Shown: piece by piece, positions 19,258-24,829 of the stretch | Layout: each line of letters starts with the position of its first letter | Numbering within the stretch: the first letter of the stretch is position 1 | NCBI GenBank assembly: GCA_004151065.3 | Contig: NWUY0300016179.1 | Span: 24,247 to 49,075 of the forward strand | Origin: Larix sibirica | Taxonomy: Eukaryota; Streptophyta; Pinopsida; Pinales; Pinaceae | Length of the DNA: 24,829 nucleotides | Direction: 5' to 3' | Translations under genes and position numbers: made by a program | The notes under the pieces: generated by a model | Seen by the model: only the letters and a program-made list of their open reading frames with translations | Databases searched by the model: none | Told to the model about the DNA's origin: nothing

Positions 19258-20314
19258 AGAGAATCTAATATTCACCAGAAAGGAAAATATCCTGCCAAAT
19301 ATACCACCAGAATTTACAGATTCTAGTACTTTTCCTATCGATATCTCAAGAATTAAACAATGTGATTTTTCATACAACTAGATCAGATAGACCGATGACA
19401 CCACCCTAATATCCAATGAAGATGTTGGTAATATCCTGCCACGTAAATACCAATTCATTCCTTTGATCATTTTTACTAAGAATTGTTCATGTTTGTTGTG
19501 TATATTTTTCCTCGAAGCCGTTAACAAGCCTAATCCACCCTCCTAAGCTCGAATTGTGGAAAACCATTGTGGGTTAGAGAATGTGTTTTCCATTTTTTCC
19601 CAGCTTAAATATAATCAGGGGAAGGAGGAAATTCCTCATGTTCATTGGAGGTTGAAATTTTTTGCATCCTAGGCTCAAGAAATTATCATTGCATTCACTA
19701 TTATTATGGGCCAGGAAACCGACGAGGAAGTGGATGAGGGAATGGTGGCCCTAATTGATGTCTTTAATGCCTGTAATACACCCAAACTCTATTGTAATAA
19801 TGGTCATAGTTGCATGGATAAGAAACCAATTGGTGCTAAAATGTGCGTCAATCATATCTCCCACAAAATACCCTTGAGCAATGGCTCACTTCCACAATGC
19901 ACCCACAAAGTGCATGATCATTAACGATTGATGATCATTAACGACTTGAAATGGTATATTTATAAAACCACCTTTGTTCGAGGTGACACCGCCTACTCTC
20001 CAACAACCGGCACCCACAAAATCCTCCACCAACGCGCCACCTGGATAGAAAAGGTTCCCTCCGAGGGAATAAGAAGGTACACTCAAACTATCAAGGCTTC
20101 ATATACACATCAGCACCATGGCACCATGCACACGCCACATGTACCAACCCAAGGGTGGCACATGGTGAGATGGGCCCATATGACATCATTGGGACGTCAT
20201 TACAAATTTAGTGTGAAATATCAATGTCTCTTCTTGAAATATGAATTGAATAATATGAAAAAGGGCAAAAAAAGTGCTTATTTGCTACATCTGACGAGCA
20301 GTTATTTCGGCTGA
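19103..20314 (+). pseudogene. ORF-A (copy 2)
   Basis: Counterpart of 8446-9657 with the same five internal stops, at 19379, 19388, 19544, 19670 and 19922. No repair of any stop is seen, so neither copy can encode the full product. Confidence 0.4.
19914..19947 (+). repeat. 17-bp tandem duplication (copy 2)
   Basis: Same duplication as at 9257-9290, inside ORF-A. Confidence 0.8.
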
Positions 20315-20382
20315 CTCTACCAACGCATGAACTATCTTGCACACCATTCAACCTCCAAAATATATATTTTTAATTGGCAAGT

Positions 20383-23300
20383 ATGACCGTTTTTTCACCC
20401 TCGATATACCTATCATTTCTTTGCAATAAAATAAATGTTAAAATTTCCTCCGCATTCAACCCTAACCCACCATTTCCCAAAGCTAAAACTAATCCTAAGG
20501 AAGAGCACCTAGGTGACATGGAAGGGAAAATATTTTACACCTCCTTGTATGTTCCTAATATTTATCATCTTATTAAAGAAGCCCAAACCAATTTTTCCAA
20601 TGGACATGACTTTTCCCATTTATGGGAATTGAACCTATCTAAATTTGCTTGCTCACAAATGTATCATTTTCTTGAATTTGTGACTTGGTATGTTGCTAAT
20701 TTATATGCTGAGAAGAGATCCATCATGTATTTGGATGGAACTAGAGCTATATGTATTATCTCCAAGGAAGCCATATCCCAAATGTTGTGTTTCCTTGACC
20801 AACCAGGATTACTTCAACTACATGATGATGCATTGGCCTCAATCTACCAGGCCTATATCCAAGAAAACAAGAATCAAATAATAAAAATCTACCTAAGCAA
20901 ATATTCTCCACTACCATCAAACCATGCTCCATTTAAATCCTCCATATTTTCTAACAATTCTAGAAAGGCAATTTCCTTGATGTGCCAGATCTTGGGTTAT
21001 GACCATGACAAGGTTGTATATGACACCTTTATAGGGTTAATGGTAGCCTTAAATCCTCCAAGTGGCCAAATGTTGACTAATTTTTGTTGTTGTTGTCAAT
21101 ACCTAGATGATAATATCCACATAGACTGAGAAATTTCAAAGTGTCAAATATTTCAGGTACTAATCCTATCTGATGTACCTAGTACTAAATCCCAATGCTC
21201 ATTATTTTGAGGCTTTACAGTTGAAGACAAAATATAGTGTAGGGGTTCAAATACTTATATATGATTGGAAAAGTGTTGTTATCAAATGGCCAAGAAATCA
21301 AGGTTTCTCTCCATTTGTAAATCAATTTATGAATATAGTATATTTCTTGTTGCATACCCCCGGAGATATTTCCATATTATAAAGATATGTTACATCTAAA
21401 CCACAATACAAGGTTGGGAGAATGGTTTGCATATGAATATCATACTATGTTAAGGGTTTAATATTGGTTTTAGGATGATCCTTATCCACTTCCAACATTC
21501 CTTACCACAAGTATCTTTGCAATGGAGTGCATAAGGAAACGTTTAATCTATGACCATCTACACTTTGTAAAATTTAGACATCATATCACATTTAAGTTGC
21601 CCAAAGAAGTGCCCCCCTTCATAATCAGGACTCAGAATGACCTGGTCCAAGTGGAATATATGTTAAAGAAGTTGGGTCTGTCTAAAGGAGAAAAATGGGC
21701 TTATGACCCCCACCAAATTATATCCAAGAAAAGGAAAGAGAATAATAAATTTTCCTACAGTCATTAGACCAACATGGAATTGGAAAATATAGTCAACCTG
21801 GACACTTGGGAGTAGGTGATCAAGATTTTTTGGACTAATAACAGAAAATATACACAAGGGAAAACTATGAAAGTAGGGATCCAAAACAAATTGGTCCTTC
21901 ACAAAAACATGAATTAGGAGATAAAAGGACTATATTAGAGAAACATACATACATGGATATAGATGATCCTAAAACATAACACATCAACAAAAGGGCCAGA
22001 GCATAAGGAGAAGAGGATAGAAAGAAAACCACAATATATGCCATAGAGACTGAAGACAGTGGGTTAGAGAAAGTCTCCAGTCAATCTAGAGAAGCCTCAA
22101 AACTACCTATGGTAACAATAGAACATCTCCCCTTAGAAGTTATGGCCACATTTGAGACACAACCCAATTCATCATCAACTTGGGATTCTCAAAATTAGTC
22201 TAATATGTTTTCCCATTTCATGGACATCAAGAGACATAACATTGATATTATGAGGGATAGATATCCAAAGAATTAGATAGACATGAGTCAAAATAAGCTG
22301 TTATTAGTAGTAGACCACAAAGATGGAACTTTTAAAATGGAAATTCTAGAGCCAGATATCCCAATGGAGAATACATATGATGATTATAAAGAAACAAAAA
22401 ATAAAAATCAAATTTGATGAAATCAACCCTGTTGACAGATTTTATTTTTACAGGAAATCGAGGAATCTTTATGCAAGGATGTCCTCCAATCCTCTGCCAA
22501 TTTCAGAAAAATGCAATCAATGGTGCAAATATTGTGAAACAAATAAAGTTAGAGAAGGTGGCCACCAGGGAAAAAAAACTAACAATTAAAGAGATGGATT
22601 AGAATATTGTTACACTGGGGGCCAACCCAAATGACCCGACCCCCGTTCAATCATTGATTCAATAGAAAGACAATGAAATTCTGGTGCTAAAAATGAAATT
22701 TAAGTTTCATTATGTTGAACATGTACATACCCCTGAGCTAGTGGTGTTGTAGGAGGAAAATGAGAAGATATACAAGAAAATGATGTAATAAAAATCCTCC
22801 ATGGATAAATACAGGGATAGAGTAACTGATATTGAACTTCAAGTGTCAAGGTTAGATTTGGAAAAAACTACAATCAGTACCAAATACACCCCGCAATCCA
22901 CTAAAGGAGTAGGAAATGTCTGATGGACTTGGCCACAAAGTAGGTGGAGGTAGAAAATATGGGAAAAAGGTTGTAAGATAAAGAGAGGGGATTACAAAAC
23001 TTAATAATGATATAAAGGAAAAATAAGAGATCAAAGAACATCTGAATCAATATAAGGATGAGCTACAACAAGAGGTGAGGTCACTGTCGTAGAGGCTTGT
23101 TGGGGAATCACCCATCAAAAGAGATAAACACACATTGTGGGATAACATATCATAAGATATCCTTTCACATTGGGAACATTTTGATCTAATCCAAAATGAA
23201 CTAGATATGGAAACTACCTCAACAACATATATCAAAAGGACCTCATCAGAGCTGGAAGCAAAACCTGATATTGCATGCATTGTAATTAATTTTTTAAATA

Positions 23301-23499
23301 ACAGGACCAAGAATCAATTGCAAACTTTGGGGCTACTGAAAAGACCAACATAATAACAAATGAAGATAAATTAATATCGAATAAAAATATAATGAGCGAA
23401 GTTGAAGCCAAGGTGAAGTTATTAGTAATATATATTGATTTTTTCACAGGTGTTATCCCTAAGGTTTGCACCCAGACTGCTAAGGGAAAAGCTAAGTAA
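20383..23499 (+). pseudogene. ORF-B (copy 2)
   Basis: Counterpart of 9726-12842. The intact N-terminal piece (ATG 20383 to TGA 21127) has the same sequence. The one difference seen, A11454 to G22111, changes ATA to ATG (Ile to Met) in the best local frame. All frame changes and stops are shared, so the damage came before any duplication. Confidence 0.65.
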
Positions 23500-24666
23500 C
23501 TTGATTGATTGGTGATAAATTGTGGTTTTGAATTTTTTGGTAAGTGTTTGGATAAATATAAAGACGAATAAGGTCTATGTGGATTATTTTAACAATACAT
23601 AAATAACATAAATAAGCTATGAATTCAAAGGATTTACAACCATGAACTAACTGTGAACACAAGCATTAAGACAAAGCTGAGATGTAAACATATGAAAAGG
23701 TAAAATACATGTTCCACATATTTATAGAATATTCCATCATATAACATCGTTATAATCAAGAAGGATAAATGAAAATAGAGAATATATCACAGGAAATAGA
23801 CATTCACAACGTAAATGTATTAGTTCTGCAACTATCTAATTATGCAACGCATAACATTTCTGTATTAAAATACAAAATCAATAGTAAACATACAAGAGGC
23901 ACAATTTTAATTCACAATCTAAATGATATCATACATTCATATAATTTTGTATTCAAACTAATCTTACAAATTCCACAATCCCTTCACTAGATTTTCCAAA
24001 ATCGAACCCTCTGCTTCCTCCTCAAAAGAAGAACCCCTTCTTCTTATTTTTTTCAAAGTTTTTTAGCAAATTACATAATCATCAAGATCCAAAAATAATG
24101 GGTCTGAAAACGTCCTCTTCCATATTTTGTTTTCTAATTCAAATTAAAAGATATCATCCCAAATCGATATACTGAGGTGGCCTTTCAAATGCTTTACTAG
24201 GCATATTTTCAGGAAACTGAATCTGGCGAAATCCTCAAAAATAGGCTTCAAAACTCTGTTCGTAGATCCCAAATCGTGATAGAAGTATAAAAACTGAGGG
24301 AGAATTTTATAAATTTTCCCATTCCCGAAGTGGGTTTTTAACCATTTCAAATGATTCCCTACATTTTGGTGTGAATATGTTCCCAAATATGATGACTAAA
24401 ACAGTCACCTACCGGCAGTTTCGTAGTACAATTCTCTATCAATTTGGTAGCGCAGCTGCAAAACCATTCTATAGTGCTACTTTTTCAAGGAAATTCTGGT
24501 CCCGAAACTGAATTTCACTTTTCCAAAGTGTACATATCTTTAACTAAGGAAAAAGCACCTACAAAACTAATAACAAGATCCATGCAGACATTGTGCCATC
24601 TTAGCATGTTTCACTAACTAATAATCAAATTGAAAACATAAACATACAACAAACATAATGTTAAAG
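23500..24666. other. AT-rich tail of the block (copy 2)
   Basis: Matches 12843-14009 with one difference seen (T at 24645 for C at 13988). No gene recognised. Confidence 0.4.
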
Positions 24667-24794
24667 AGAAGAACATCAAGGATAAGAGATTTGTCTAAAT
24701 TAAAATTCTTGAAATGACCATAGGATAGGTTTGATTTTCAAGGTCTCAGGTTAAAAAATGTAGACAATCCTAGGTGTAGACTTAAGTACTAACA
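24667..24794 (+). repeat. Diverged end of copy 2
   Basis: About 86% identical to 14010-14138. Homology ends at TAAGTACTAACA; the remaining 35 bases of the window (24795-24829) match nothing after copy 1. Confidence 0.8.
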
Positions 24795-24829
24795 GATCCC
24801 GTATAAGACATTTTTGTGATCAATTAGAG

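Larger units (their letters stand above)
14354..24794 (+). repeat. 10.4-kb direct repeat, copy 2
   Basis: Counterpart of 3697-14138. It is joined without an N to 14206-14353 on the left, which continues the LTR, so this copy appears to be the more natural context. The right end is diverged from copy 1 from 24667 on and is followed by 35 unmatched bases to the window edge. Confidence 0.97.

Overview
The window looks like intergenic DNA from a large, repeat-rich plant nuclear genome. It is AT-rich throughout. It holds decayed LTR retrotransposon pieces, a Ty3/gypsy reverse transcriptase with premature stops, a tRNA-iMet-type primer binding site, polypurine tracts next to TG...CA LTR ends, microsatellites and degenerate tandem repeats. 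I see no intact cellular gene, no rRNA or tRNA gene and no bacterial-style operon. A gymnosperm is my best guess from the style of the old gypsy remains, but that is inference.

Layout: 1-3695 is a unique left flank. It carries a duplicated polypurine-type tract and a possible LTR start (499-653), a long stretch without genes, a dispersed 13-base motif (2563-2924), and a minus-strand Ty3/gypsy RT/RNase H pseudogene (3178-3660). A single N sits at 3696.

From 3697 the window is dominated by one block of about 10.4 kb present twice in direct orientation, at 3697-14138 and 14354-24794, offset by 10,657 bases. In order the block holds: (a) a short non-coding LTR element on the minus strand, with PPT, PBS and both LTRs identifiable; (b) about 1.3 kb of a decayed 48-bp tandem array whose units can each fold into a hairpin; (c) about five units of a 96-bp degenerate array; (d) a decayed plus-strand frame of about 400 codons (ORF-A); (e) a decayed plus-strand gene of about 1,030 codons with a globular N-terminal part and a charged, probably coiled-coil C-terminal part (ORF-B); (f) about 1.2 kb of AT-rich sequence with nothing I recognise.

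I found only three substitutions in about 10.27 kb of the block core, yet the last 129 bases differ at roughly 14%. Single Ns lie at 3696 and 14205, and the first is exactly at the left edge of copy 1. A redundant contig placed twice by the assembler is therefore at least as likely as a true recent tandem duplication.

No genes here clearly work together. The candidates for something undescribed are the ORF-A/ORF-B pair, which I cannot assign to a family, and the hairpin-forming 48-bp array.
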